Source: Mesorhizobium sp. AR02 (GTDB taxonomy: Bacteria > Pseudomonadota > Alphaproteobacteria > Rhizobiales > Rhizobiaceae). Taken from it: a stretch of 64,000 nt of DNA. The notes beneath the pieces are model-generated. The model did not search any database. It worked only from the letters and a program-made list of their open reading frames with translations, and had not been told where the DNA came from. This document shows positions 28,477-35,964 of this stretch, piece by piece. Location of the stretch: NCBI RefSeq assembly GCF_024746835.1, contig NZ_CP080531.1:372001-436000 (forward strand), given 5' to 3'. The translations under genes were made by a program, and so were the position numbers. The number at the start of each line of letters is the position of its first letter. Position 1 is the stretch's first letter.

Positions 28477-28595
28477 CAGAGTGTCTCCGCCCGCATGCCA
28501 TTTTCCTGTTTGCGCGTCCTCGCGCCGCCGGCGCTGCGGTCGCGCGGCTGGGCGGGAATCTCTTCCGAGCGGAGTTCTAGAAGCAGGTCAGGCAT
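28476..28595 (-). pseudogene. Duplicated 5' end of glyS as a 39-codon leader frame
   Basis: On the minus strand a frame opens with [15 protein letters not shown], identical at protein level to the first 15 residues of glyS, then changes to [13 protein letters not shown] and stops at a TGA that overlaps the glyS ATG (TGATG). The 15 shared codons differ at 11 places (12 bases) and all changes are synonymous. It is unlikely to make a useful product on its own and reads as a remnant of the gene's original start, left after an insertion or gene conversion. It could still act as a coupled leader for glyS. Confidence 0.75.
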
Positions 28596-28608
28596 AGTTA
28601 GCTCCTCA

Positions 28609-28657
28609 CCCTCCCCTTGATGGGGAGGGTCGGCGCGTTAGCGCCGGGGTGGGGTGG
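28609..28657. repeat. Terminal inverted repeat, left copy, next to the DUF559 gene
   Basis: Two hairpins follow each other: ccctcccc-ttgat-ggggaggg (28609-28629) and cggcgc-gtta-gcgccg (28631-28646), then a G-rich tail to 28657. Read on the other strand, the same order of blocks occurs at 29079-29125. The DUF559 gene lies between them. Confidence 0.8.
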
Positions 28658-28670
28658 CGGCGTCTCAGTC

Positions 28671-29063
28671 TCAAGCGCCTTCGGCGTCTTGCGGGCCAAG
28701 GTGGGATTTTCGTTCTTCCACCGCCGCATAAATCGTATCGAGCACGGAATCCAGTTCGTTTTTGATTTCATAGTTCCAGAAGCGGATGACGCGATAACCC
28801 TGGCTCTCAAACCATTCTGTTCGACGCTCGTCATGGCGCTGCTGGTCATCGAAGCTGTGATGGGCACCGTCCACCTCGATGATCAGCTTCAGCCTATGTG
28901 AGATGAAATCAGGGAAGTAGATACCGACCGACGCTTGCCTGCGGAGATGAGTGCCTTCGACTGGAATGCGCCACAGATGCCGCCACAAGATGCGCTCCTC
29001 GTCGGTCATTGCCGCACGAAGCCGTTGCGCGGACTGCAGCTTAAACCGGTCGAGTTTTGGCAT
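28671..29063 (-). CDS. DUF559 endonuclease-like protein
   Basis: This 130-residue protein belongs to the DUF559 family, related in fold to Vsr-type PD-(D/E)xK endonucleases. The typical start MTDEERILWRHLW is at 19-31, followed by LRRQASVGIYFPDFISH with Asp52, the LIIEVDGAHH core with Glu63 and Asp65, and the C-terminal VIRFWNYEI. No experimentally proven function is known to me. It lies between glyQ and glyS and is bracketed by inverted copies of a palindromic repeat at 28609-28657 and 29079-29125. The ATG at 29063 was chosen; the frame upstream of it only translates the repeat. Confidence 0.85.
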   Translation of the reverse strand: MPKLDRFKLQSAQRLRAAMTDEERILWRHLWRIPVEGTHLRRQASVGIYFPDFISHRLKLIIEVDGAHHSFDDQQRHDERRTEWFESQGYRVIRFWNYEIKNELDSVLDTIYAAVEERKSHLGPQDAEGA

Positions 29064-29078
29064 GGAAAGCCGCGCTAG

Positions 29079-29125
29079 CACCCCCACCCGCCGCTTCGCG
29101 GCGACCTCCCCCATCCAGGGGGAGG
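29079..29125. repeat. Terminal inverted repeat, right copy, next to the DUF559 gene
   Basis: The sequence holds gccgcttcgcggc and cctcccccatccagggggagg, both self-complementary. Its reverse complement matches the left copy over most of its length, with the same order of a C/G stem, a short loop and a G-rich tail. Together with the left copy it encloses the DUF559 gene. Confidence 0.78.
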
Positions 29126-29503
29126 TAAAGAGGGCATAGCAACTCGGCTGGCCGCTGTCACCCTTTCAACACGGCTATCGCCGACTTCGGCTGATTTCCA
29201 GAAATTTTGGCCGCCCTGTCGGGACGAGGCGATCCAGCCCGTCCTTGGATCAAAGATTTCCATGAACCGAACGCAGCGCTGAAGCGACACACGCTCAGGC
29301 AGGAACCTATTGGCTGAACGACGATGAAAACGGCATCCAGACTTTTGCAGATCCTCGCGCTCAGCGCCTGCTTCACCGCGCAGGTCCACGGCGCCTTCTC
29401 GATGCCAGGCGTGCGGCAGGCGCTGCGGACGATGGCGGGGCAGAGCGGCCAGATCCTGTCGCCGATCAACGCTTCTCTTGAGATGATAAGGTCCGCCTGA
29501 AGC
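29126..29503. other. Spacer between glyQ and the DUF559 module, with no clear gene on the minus strand
   Basis: About 380 bp separate the end of glyQ from the repeat that borders the DUF559 gene. On the minus strand the open frame in this space is not protein-like and would overlap the glyQ 3' end. On the plus strand a 58-codon frame exists (29324-29500). Otherwise nothing is recognised. Confidence 0.5.
29324..29500 (+). CDS. Possible small secreted protein, antisense to the glyQ-glyS spacer
   Basis: A 58-residue frame starts with ATG at 29324 (MKTASRLLQILALSACFTAQ), which looks like a signal peptide, possibly with a lipidated cysteine at position 16. The rest (VHGAFSMPGVRQALRTMAGQ) is short. 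It runs against the glyQ-glyS direction, and its stop lies three bases from the glyQ stop. The ribosome binding site is weak. I cannot say whether it is expressed. Confidence 0.3.
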   Translation: MKTASRLLQILALSACFTAQVHGAFSMPGVRQALRTMAGQSGQILSPINASLEMIRSA

Positions 29504-30448
29504 TCAGGCCGCCAATCCACCCGCCTGCGTCTTCAAAAACGCCTCGCCGCAGGCCTTCGCCAGATTGCGCACCCGCAGGATGTAGCCCTGCCGCTCGGTG
29601 ACGGAAATCACGCCACGCGCGTCGAGCAGGTTGAAGACATGGCTGGCCTTGATGCACTGGTCGTAGGCCGGGAAGACCATCTTGTGCATCGGCAGATTGT
29701 CGTTCGACGCCGGCGCACCGGCATCGAGCAGCGCCTTGCACTCGGCTTCGGCATCCTCGAAATGCCTGAGCAGCATCGCCGTGTTGGCATATTCGAAATT
29801 GTGGCGCGAATATTCCTGCTCGGCCTGCAGGAAGACGTCGCCATAGGTCACCTTGTCGGCGCCCTCGCGGCCGTTGAAATTGAGGTCGTAGATGTTGTCG
29901 ACGCCCTGCACATACATGGCCAGCCGCTCCAGCCCGTAGGTCAGTTCGCCCGCCACCGGCGCGCATTCGATGCCGCAGACCTGCTGGAAATAGGTGAATT
30001 GCGAGACTTCCATGCCGTCGCACCAGCACTCCCAGCCCAGCCCCCAGGCGCCCAGCGTCGGGCTTTCCCAATCGTCCTCGACAAAGCGGATGTCGTGCAG
30101 CAGCGGATCGACGCCGATTGCCGCCAGCGAGCCGAGATAAAGCTCCTGCAGGTTCGGCGGGTTCGGCTTCAGGATCACCTGGTACTGGTAATAGTGCTGC
30201 AGCCGGTTCGGGTTCTCGCCGTAGCGGCCGTCCTTGGGACGGCGCGAGGGCTGGACATAGGCTGCGTTCCAGCGACGCGGCCCGAGCGCGCGCAGCGTGG
30301 TTGCCGGATGAAACGTGCCGGCGCCGACCTCCATGTCGTAGGGCTGGAGAATGACGCAACCATAGGCCGCCCAGTAATTGTGCAAGGTCAGGATCAACCC
30401 CTGGAACGAGCGGCTGGGATGCATATGGGCTGATATTTCAATCGTCAC
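29504..30448 (-). CDS. glyQ: Glycyl-tRNA synthetase alpha subunit
   Basis: This 314-residue class II synthetase subunit carries the catalytic site for glycine activation. It has [59 protein letters not shown] and [20 protein letters not shown], all family signatures. The GTG at 30448 was chosen because GAGGCC precedes it closely; the ATG at 30424 (MHPSRSF) is the alternative. In most Rhizobiales glyS follows directly; here about 1 kb with a DUF559 gene and repeats comes between. Confidence 0.95.
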   Translation of the reverse strand: MTIEISAHMHPSRSFQGLILTLHNYWAAYGCVILQPYDMEVGAGTFHPATTLRALGPRRWNAAYVQPSRRPKDGRYGENPNRLQHYYQYQVILKPNPPNLQELYLGSLAAIGVDPLLHDIRFVEDDWESPTLGAWGLGWECWCDGMEVSQFTYFQQVCGIECAPVAGELTYGLERLAMYVQGVDNIYDLNFNGREGADKVTYGDVFLQAEQEYSRHNFEYANTAMLLRHFEDAEAECKALLDAGAPASNDNLPMHKMVFPAYDQCIKASHVFNLLDARGVISVTERQGYILRVRNLAKACGEAFLKTQAGGLAA

Positions 30449-30655
30449 GATGGCCTCGACAGCAAAGGCTAGCTTGCCGGCACGTCCTAGAGACACGACG
30501 GCGAAGCGTCAAGCAAGGCGCACCGGATGCGGATCACCGTGAGCTTATCGGGCGATGTTGAAAGCTTTGCGACTGGCTGGCCCATTGTCGACCTTGGCAG
30601 CCTGCGGTCTGTTCGATCCCTGTACAGCGACAGCAATGACAGCAGGTTTTCAGCC

Positions 30656-31117
30656 ATGCCCAGTTCCATCATCGTCCGCCCGGTCACGCGACAGGATTTC
30701 GACCGATGGCTTCCACTGTGGGACGGCTACAACGCATTTTATGGCCGGTCGGGCGAGACGGCACTGGCTGGCGAGATCACAGCGATGACATGGTCGCGCT
30801 TCTTCGACGCCTATGAGCCGGTGCATGCGCTGGTGGCCGAAAGCGGCGGACAGCTTCTCGGCCTCGTGCACTATCTCTTTCACCGCAGCACGACGGCGAT
30901 CGCGCCGAACTGCTATTTGCAAGACCTTTTCACCACGGAGGCTTCGCGTGGAAAAGGCATCGGCCGGGCGCTGATCGAAGGCGTCTATGAGCGCGCCCAG
31001 GCCGCCGGCTCGGGCCGGGTGTACTGGCTGACGCACGAGACCAATCAGACCGCGATGAAGCTCTATGACAAGGTCGGCGAACGCTCCGGGTTTGTCGTCT
31101 ACCGGAAGCTTTTCTAG
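30656..31117 (+). CDS. GNAT family N-acetyltransferase
   Basis: This 153-residue protein has the acetyl-CoA binding signature FTTEASRGKGIGRALIEGVY (residues 92-111) and the later THETNQTAMKLYDKVG block, both typical of the GNAT fold. The ATG at 30656 gives the normal length; the frame upstream does not resemble family members. It is divergent from glyQ by about 200 bp. The acceptor is not known. Confidence 0.88.
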   Translation: MPSSIIVRPVTRQDFDRWLPLWDGYNAFYGRSGETALAGEITAMTWSRFFDAYEPVHALVAESGGQLLGLVHYLFHRSTTAIAPNCYLQDLFTTEASRGKGIGRALIEGVYERAQAAGSGRVYWLTHETNQTAMKLYDKVGERSGFVVYRKLF

Positions 31118-31150
31118 GGTCTGCTGATATTCAGGTGATGCCGGCCTGCA

Positions 31151-31225
31151 AATGGTGGTTTCCTGTGCTTCCGGTACTCACGGACCTAAATGTCCGCTCC
31201 GTTCCGGTTCTCGGAACCCATCATT
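31151..31225. repeat. Imperfect palindromic intergenic repeat, copy 2
   Basis: The ends aatggtggtttcc and ggaacccatcatt are near-inverted, and the centre has ggac-ctaaat-gtcc. The block order (gcttccggtactcacgg, aaatgtccgctccg, ccggttctcgg) is that of 17879-17952. It lies between two convergent genes. Confidence 0.68.
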
Positions 31226-31274
31226 TTCGGCTCGGCCTGACCTGAATCTCGACAGACCCAGGCCGGAAATGAAA

Positions 31275-31299
31275 AACGGGGCTCCGAAAGAGCCCCGTT
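31275..31299 (-). terminator. Rho-independent terminator for the TPR protein gene
   Basis: A perfect 10-bp stem (aacggggctc, loop cgaaa, gagccccgtt) lies just beyond the stop of the TPR gene. On the minus strand it is followed by a run of five T. Confidence 0.8.
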
Positions 31300-31320
31300 C
31301 GCATTCCAAAAAAGCCAATT

Positions 31321-33096
31321 TCACCCCTTCGGGGCAGGCACCGGCTCGGGCTTGACCTTGGGGGTTTCCTGCGCCGTGTTGGACTCGATCGGCGGCAGGC
31401 CCTTCATCAGCTTCTGCTGCAAGGTGGCCAGCACATCGGGATCGGGCTTCAGGTCGCGCGCTTGGTTCCACTGGAAGGTGGCTTCCAGCTTGCGGCCGAC
31501 GCGCCAGTAGGCGTCGCCGAGATGGTCGTTGAGAACCGGATCTTCCGGCTTCAGCGATACGGCGCGTTCCATTTCGCGCACCGCGTCGTCGAACCTGCCG
31601 AGCCGGAAATAGGCCCAACCCAGCGAATCGACGATGTAACCGTCGCTCGGCCTGAGGTCGACGGCCTTCTGGATCATCGCCAGGCCTTCCTTGAGGTTGG
31701 TGTTCATGTCGACCCAGGAATAGCCGAGATAGTTCAGCACCTGCGGCTGGTCCGGCTGCAGTTCCAGCGCCCTGCGGAAATTCGGCTCGGCGTTCGGCCA
31801 TTCCTTCAGGCGCTCATAGGCGATGCCGCGCTGATAGAAGATGTTCCAGTTGGCCGCGGTCGGGGTCTTCAGCACCTCGACGGCCTTGTCGTAGAGATTG
31901 GCGGCCGAACGGAAATCATCCTTCGACGAATAGACCCCGCCAAGCGCCAGATAGCCGCGCATGTCGTTGGGATGGGCGTCGACGAAGGCCTTCAGATGGG
32001 TGATCGCCTCGTCATGGCGGTCGAGATCGGCAAGGTTGAGGCCAAGCTGCAGGTCCGAAAGCTCCTTCAGCGGCGAAGAATCAGGGATGCGCCGATAGAG
32101 CGCAATGGCGCCCTCGCCGTCCTTCAGCTGCTCGGCGACGGCGGCGAGCTGCACGAGGGCCGCGTCGCTGTCAGGCCGCAGGGCGAGCGCATATTGCAGG
32201 TAAAGGCGGACGAACGGTTCGCCGCCGCCACGGTTGAGCGCGGTGGCGAGATCGAGCAGGATTTCGGAAGCGCCGTCCGACGGACCGGAGACGAAGGGCG
32301 CGATCTTGTCGCCCTTGGCGATCCTGTCGCGCAAGGCGACGATTTCGAGCTTGCCCGGCGAAAACGCCTCGGCCTGGTCGAGCACCGATATCGCCTTGGC
32401 CTTGTCGCCCTTGCGGGCCAGGAACGAGGCATAGGCCTGGGCATTGCGCATCCAGGTCTCGGGCGCGGCACCGCCAGCGGTGGTGTCCTGCAGCGTTGCG
32501 GCGTAGATCGCCTCGGCCTTTTCGGGCATGTTGGAGGCGTCAGCGATCAGCGCGCGGTGGAAGGATTTGAACAGGCCGAACCAGTCCGGCCCCTGCAGCT
32601 TGTCGATCGACGCCATTGCATCGCTGGCCTGGCCGGCACCCTGTTCGGCCCAGCCGGACATGACGCCGGAGATCAGCCGGTCGAGATCGGATTCCAGCGA
32701 CAGCTTGAGCCAGTACTGCGCCTTGGTGAAATCCTTCTTGTGGAAGGAATCGACCGCCAGCGCCAGGCGCGAGAAGCGCTCGACGTCAGGCACTTCCTTG
32801 AGCTTGTCGGCATAGACCAGGGATTCGTCGAAGCGGCCCTGCGCGATCAGCGACAGCATCAGGCTCTGCTGCAGCCCGGTGTCGCTCGGATCGAAGGCCA
32901 GGGCCTGCTTGTAGTAGGCGATGGCGCTGTCGAGGTCGTTGTCGCCTTCGGCGATCCGGGCGGCCAGATAGGCGCCCGAGAACGACGAGATCTTGACCGG
33001 TTCGGTGGATTGCTTGGCATAGGCCGGCAGAGCCGAGATCGCTATGCCCGTCACAATTGCCAGCCTTGTCAGCCAGCGCGCACGTCCTTGCTGCAT
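31321..33096 (-). CDS. Tetratricopeptide repeat protein, secreted
   Basis: This 591-residue protein starts at the ATG at 33096, preceded by AAAGGGAT. A signal peptide (QGRARWLTRLAIVTGIAISA, to about AYA) is followed by about a dozen TPR helix-pairs, clearest in LDSAIAYYKQALAFDPSDTG, FRRALELQPDQPQVLNYLGY and DDAVREMERAVSLKPEDPVL. The C-terminus is Pro/Lys-rich. Such proteins are scaffolds in the periplasm or at the inner membrane; partners cannot be named. It appears monocistronic with its own terminator. Confidence 0.88.
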   Translation of the reverse strand: MQQGRARWLTRLAIVTGIAISALPAYAKQSTEPVKISSFSGAYLAARIAEGDNDLDSAIAYYKQALAFDPSDTGLQQSLMLSLIAQGRFDESLVYADKLKEVPDVERFSRLALAVDSFHKKDFTKAQYWLKLSLESDLDRLISGVMSGWAEQGAGQASDAMASIDKLQGPDWFGLFKSFHRALIADASNMPEKAEAIYAATLQDTTAGGAAPETWMRNAQAYASFLARKGDKAKAISVLDQAEAFSPGKLEIVALRDRIAKGDKIAPFVSGPSDGASEILLDLATALNRGGGEPFVRLYLQYALALRPDSDAALVQLAAVAEQLKDGEGAIALYRRIPDSSPLKELSDLQLGLNLADLDRHDEAITHLKAFVDAHPNDMRGYLALGGVYSSKDDFRSAANLYDKAVEVLKTPTAANWNIFYQRGIAYERLKEWPNAEPNFRRALELQPDQPQVLNYLGYSWVDMNTNLKEGLAMIQKAVDLRPSDGYIVDSLGWAYFRLGRFDDAVREMERAVSLKPEDPVLNDHLGDAYWRVGRKLEATFQWNQARDLKPDPDVLATLQQKLMKGLPPIESNTAQETPKVKPEPVPAPKG

Positions 33097-33273
33097 CGTA
33101 TCCCTTTCAGCCAGGCGCCATCTCCGCATCAGCGGGATCGACGTAGACTCGATCTTTCCGGGCAAAGCATGGCCTTTTTGGGGTCGCGCTTCAATCCGCC
33201 TGAAATTCACAATCGGGTCAGCCGATTAACAAACCATGGCTGGAGGAGACATTCGATCACGCAAAAGCCCACG

Positions 33274-33723
33274 TCAAGGTCTGCGCTCTTCCAGCGTGAC
33301 GGATCGCTGCACCTTCGTATCGGGAAAGCCACCAGCCGCTATCGCGCTGCACAGCTCGTTCCATTCGCAGCCGTCGCACGCCTTGCGCACGCCACCAACA
33401 GAAAACGCCTGTCGCATCCGAGCCAGGATTGCCGCGTCGAGATCGAGGCGGACGCCGGCCTGGATTGGCAAGGCCAGCAGATCCCCGACATCGCGTGCGG
33501 CAAGCCGATCCCGTTCGATGACGCTCTCGTTGAGACAATGCGGTTCCGGCTCATCAACCAAAGGCGCGCAGATGTCGTCCGGACCGGAAACGAGGAGGAT
33601 GTCCTCGCCCCGGCTCAGGCGCTCCGCGATCCCGTCATAATTGGCGGTGAAGGCGGGGCTGTATCCCTTGCCCACATAGGTGAGCAGGCAAAGGAGGTGA
33701 TGGGTGCGCAGCCTGATCGTCAC
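33274..33723 (-). CDS. DUF1284 family protein, cysteine-rich
   Basis: This 149-residue protein begins with the family signature RLRTHHLLCLLTYVGKGYS. It has six cysteines at positions 12, 52, 63, 116, 119 and 125, the last three as CDGCEWNELC, which could hold an iron-sulfur cluster or zinc. DUF1284 has no established function known to me. Its ATG overlaps the stop of bioY by four bases (33720-33723), so it is translated from the same transcript under BioR control. This context suggests a role in biotin metabolism, as inference only. Confidence 0.85.
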   Translation of the reverse strand: MTIRLRTHHLLCLLTYVGKGYSPAFTANYDGIAERLSRGEDILLVSGPDDICAPLVDEPEPHCLNESVIERDRLAARDVGDLLALPIQAGVRLDLDAAILARMRQAFSVGGVRKACDGCEWNELCSAIAAGGFPDTKVQRSVTLEERRP

Positions 33724-34313
33724 GGATTGGCCGGCTTCGCCTTGCCGCCGCGAAGCGCCATGAGTGTCGCGGCACCAAGTGCCGACTTCAGCAAACCGCC
33801 GACGATGAACGGCAGGAAGCCGAAGGTAATGGCCTTCTCAGTGCCAATCATGACAGCAAGCCATGCCGTGCCGAGCACCAGGCAGGCAAGATTGCCGAGC
33901 AGCATGGCGGCGAAGGCAAGCAGCACCCTGTTGCCGTTCCAGCCGCGCTCGGCCAGCCAGCCGACCAGCGCGCCGGTGACCGGGAAGGCGAAGAGGTAGC
34001 CGCCGGTCGGTCCGACGAAATGCGCTACGCCGGCAGCGCCGCCAGCCAGCACCGGAAAGCCGGCAGCACCTTCGACAAGCCAGGCCGCGATGGTGACCGC
34101 GCCAAGCCGCCAGCCATAGAGCGCGCCAATGAGCGTTACGGCGAAGGTCTGCATGGTCACGGGAACCGGCACCATCGGCACTTCGATGTAGGACGACAGC
34201 GCCAGGAACAGCGTGCCGAGCACGACGGCGCCGACCTGCCAGGCGAGGGAGCGATCCTGCAGCCGGAGCGGGCTGAAGGACGGCTTGCTGGACGTGAATG
34301 CGATGTCTGTCAT
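33720..34313 (-). CDS. bioY: Biotin transporter BioY (S component)
   Basis: This 197-residue membrane protein has six hydrophobic segments. The BioY signature lies in PMVPVPVTMQTFAVTLIGAL and the biotin-contact region in GAAGFPVLAGGAAGVAHFVG, with TGGYLFAFPVTGALVGWLAE after it. It takes up biotin alone or with an energy-coupling module; no bioM or bioN gene is seen here. The ATG at 34313 was chosen. A BioR box, TTATAGATAA, lies at 34339-34348, 25 bp upstream, so BioR should repress it when biotin is plentiful. Confidence 0.93.
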   Translation of the reverse strand: MTDIAFTSSKPSFSPLRLQDRSLAWQVGAVVLGTLFLALSSYIEVPMVPVPVTMQTFAVTLIGALYGWRLGAVTIAAWLVEGAAGFPVLAGGAAGVAHFVGPTGGYLFAFPVTGALVGWLAERGWNGNRVLLAFAAMLLGNLACLVLGTAWLAVMIGTEKAITFGFLPFIVGGLLKSALGAATLMALRGGKAKPANP

Positions 34314-34338
34314 GAGGATTCCTTCGACCGGTTTGAAA

Positions 34339-34348
34339 TTATAGATAA
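34339..34348. promoter_or_regulatory. BioR operator box upstream of bioY
   Basis: The decamer TTATAGATAA matches the known BioR recognition palindrome of alphaproteobacteria (TTATMKATAA). It lies 25 bp before the bioY start. The identical decamer lies upstream of bioR. Confidence 0.85.
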
Positions 34349-34456
34349 TTTCTGTTTTCGATCTATTATCGAATCCACATTTTCGCTGGGATAGCAAGCC
34401 TTCCCACGACAAAGACCGTCTGACCTGCGTCGCGACGCGCTTCAGATCATTGCTTT

Positions 34457-34505
34457 ATGCATGTCGCGTTCCCAAAATCGGGGGCCACTTTTGGGCGACA
34501 TGCAT
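34457..34505. repeat. Palindromic dispersed repeat, overlapping the bioR stop
   Basis: The ends atgcatgtcg and cgacatgcat are inverted, with tcccaaaa on the left and ttttggg on the right. The same unit occurs at 42314-42361. Its last base is the last base of the bioR stop codon, so it forms the 3' end of that transcript and may act as a terminator. Confidence 0.75.
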
Positions 34506-35173
34506 CAACCCACGATCGCGAAGGCTTCACGCGTCGCGCCGGAGGCCGTCCGGACCGGCTTGCGGCCGATCCACTGGACATGCCGCCCCAGTGTCGCGGC
34601 GGCCGATTCGGTGTTTCCTTGCCGCAAGGCGGTCAGGATCGCCCGGTGGTCCTGATCGGTGCGCGTCTCCCACTCCGAGCGCCATGCCGCGAACAGGAAG
34701 CGGGCGCTGGCGGCATGCAGATCGTCGATGGTGGCAAGCAGGCGCGGCATGCCGCATGGTGCCAGGATCAGCCGGTGAAAAGCGCGGTTGGCTTCTTCCC
34801 AGGACCTGACGTCGCGGGATTTGTCCCCGGCCTTGGTAGCTTCCTCGGCGAGATCGAGAATGGCTGAAGTCAGATGCGGCGCGGCATGGCGCAGCGCCAG
34901 CACTTCGAGGGCTGCCCGCATTTCGGCGACTTCCTTGACCTCGCCGAGATTGAAGGCCGCGACGCGCACGCCACGGCGCGGCTCGCTGACGGCCAGGCCT
35001 TGCGCCTCCAGGCGGCGGAAGGCCTCGCGCACCGGAACATGGCTGGTGTGGAACTCCTCAGCGACATGATCCTGCCGCAGCCGCGCCCCAGGTTCGATCG
35101 CGCCGGAGATGATGCGGTCCGCCAGCACCTTGCTGATGCGCACCGCGATGGTGTCGTCCGTGCCCTTTGCCAT
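34505..35173 (-). CDS. bioR: GntR family biotin regulator BioR
   Basis: This 222-residue repressor has an N-terminal winged-helix GntR domain (LADRIISGAIEPGARLRQ, then AEEFHTSHVPVREAFRRLEA) and an all-helical FCD effector domain (about 80-215, AFHRLILAPCGMPRLLATID). It is assigned as BioR because BioR boxes lie at its own start (35177-35186) and upstream of bioY, the arrangement described for BioR in Brucella and Agrobacterium. Binding is expected to repress biotin uptake and to repress its own gene. It is followed by the palindromic repeat. Confidence 0.88.
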   Translation of the reverse strand: MAKGTDDTIAVRISKVLADRIISGAIEPGARLRQDHVAEEFHTSHVPVREAFRRLEAQGLAVSEPRRGVRVAAFNLGEVKEVAEMRAALEVLALRHAAPHLTSAILDLAEEATKAGDKSRDVRSWEEANRAFHRLILAPCGMPRLLATIDDLHAASARFLFAAWRSEWETRTDQDHRAILTALRQGNTESAAATLGRHVQWIGRKPVRTASGATREAFAIVG

Positions 35174-35176
35174 GTT

Positions 35177-35186
35177 TTATAGATAA
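35177..35186. promoter_or_regulatory. BioR operator box upstream of bioR
   Basis: TTATAGATAA lies three bases before the bioR ATG, so it overlaps the place of the ribosome binding site. It implies strong autoregulation. It is identical to the box before bioY. Confidence 0.82.
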
Positions 35187-35256
35187 TTTGCGATGAGGCA
35201 GCTTGTCGAGACGGCAAGATCAGCTTCCACAACTGCCTGGCGAACGATGCCGGCAT

Positions 35257-35862
35257 TCAGGGGCGTCCTGCCAGCCTTGCGTCCAGCGCCTGCATGGCGA
35301 CAGTGACGAGATCGTGCAGGCGCTTGTTTGGTACGCCGTCACGCGCCTGTACCGAAAGTCCGTGCATGAGCGTGGCGTAGTAGTCGCCCAGTGCCTCCGC
35401 ATCCGTACCCGGTTTCAGTTCGCCGTCCCGAACGGCCTCGTTCAGCCGCTCGACGATCGATACCGTGCGCGCCCGGCGGTGTTCCGCCAGCCACTCCTGC
35501 ACACGGTCATTCTCGACGGCGCAGTTGGTGGCTGCCGATACCACCATGCAGCCCTGCGGCCGCCCTGGCTTCGTATAGGTTTCGACGGCCTCGCGCAGCA
35601 TTCGCTCGATGGCGCTCCGGGCGATCGGCTCTTCAGCCAAGGCTCGCGTGGCAAAACCGCCTTCATTGGCCTCATAGAGCCCGACCGCTTCCCGAAACAG
35701 ATCTTCCTTCGAACCAAAGGCCGCATAGATGCGCGCGGAGGCGATGCCGAGCACCGAGACGAGATCGGCCATCGAGGTGCCTTCGTAACCGCGCATCCAA
35801 AAGGCATCCTGCGCCTTCTCCAGCGCCTGATCGCGATCGAACTCCCTCGGTCTGCCCGCCAT
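35257..35862 (-). CDS. TetR family transcriptional regulator
   Basis: This 201-residue regulator has a TetR helix-turn-helix at the N-terminus (RDQALEKAQDAFWMRGYEGT, then SMADLVSVLGIASARIYAAF), with the C-terminal ligand domain after residue 60. The ATG at 35862 starts at MAGRPREFDRDQ; an ATG four codons earlier (35874) is also in frame. It is divergent from an MFS gene, and the space between holds two copies of a near-palindromic site. It very probably represses that transporter and itself. Confidence 0.9.
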   Translation of the reverse strand: MAGRPREFDRDQALEKAQDAFWMRGYEGTSMADLVSVLGIASARIYAAFGSKEDLFREAVGLYEANEGGFATRALAEEPIARSAIERMLREAVETYTKPGRPQGCMVVSAATNCAVENDRVQEWLAEHRRARTVSIVERLNEAVRDGELKPGTDAEALGDYYATLMHGLSVQARDGVPNKRLHDLVTVAMQALDARLAGRP

Positions 35863-35876
35863 CGCGAACTCCATTT

Positions 35877-35892
35877 TTTATCGATCAACAAA
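35877..35892. promoter_or_regulatory. Probable TetR operator, copy 1
   Basis: The 16-bp imperfect palindrome TTTATCGATCAACAAA lies just upstream of the tetR start. The reverse complement of the same site, with one base changed, lies at 35928-35943 in front of the MFS gene. One copy per divergent promoter fits a TetR-type repressor. Confidence 0.6.
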
Positions 35893-35927
35893 TAATCCGC
35901 TTGACTCCGGATTGCAAATTCCAATTC

Positions 35928-35943
35928 TTTGTCAATCGATAAA
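35928..35943. promoter_or_regulatory. Probable TetR operator, copy 2
   Basis: TTTGTCAATCGATAAA lies about 20 bp before the MFS start and is the inverted counterpart of the site at 35877-35892. The two are about 35 bp apart. Confidence 0.6.
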
Positions 35944-35964
35944 GAATCACAGATGGAGACTGAC

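Noticed and set aside
29158..29520. Minus-strand frame of 120 codons after glyQ
   Set aside because: It overlaps the glyQ 3' end, has no ribosome binding site and no family pattern.
31462..33999. 845-codon open frame on the plus strand over the TPR gene
   Set aside because: High GC gives long antisense frames; the minus strand has clear TPR repeats and a signal peptide.
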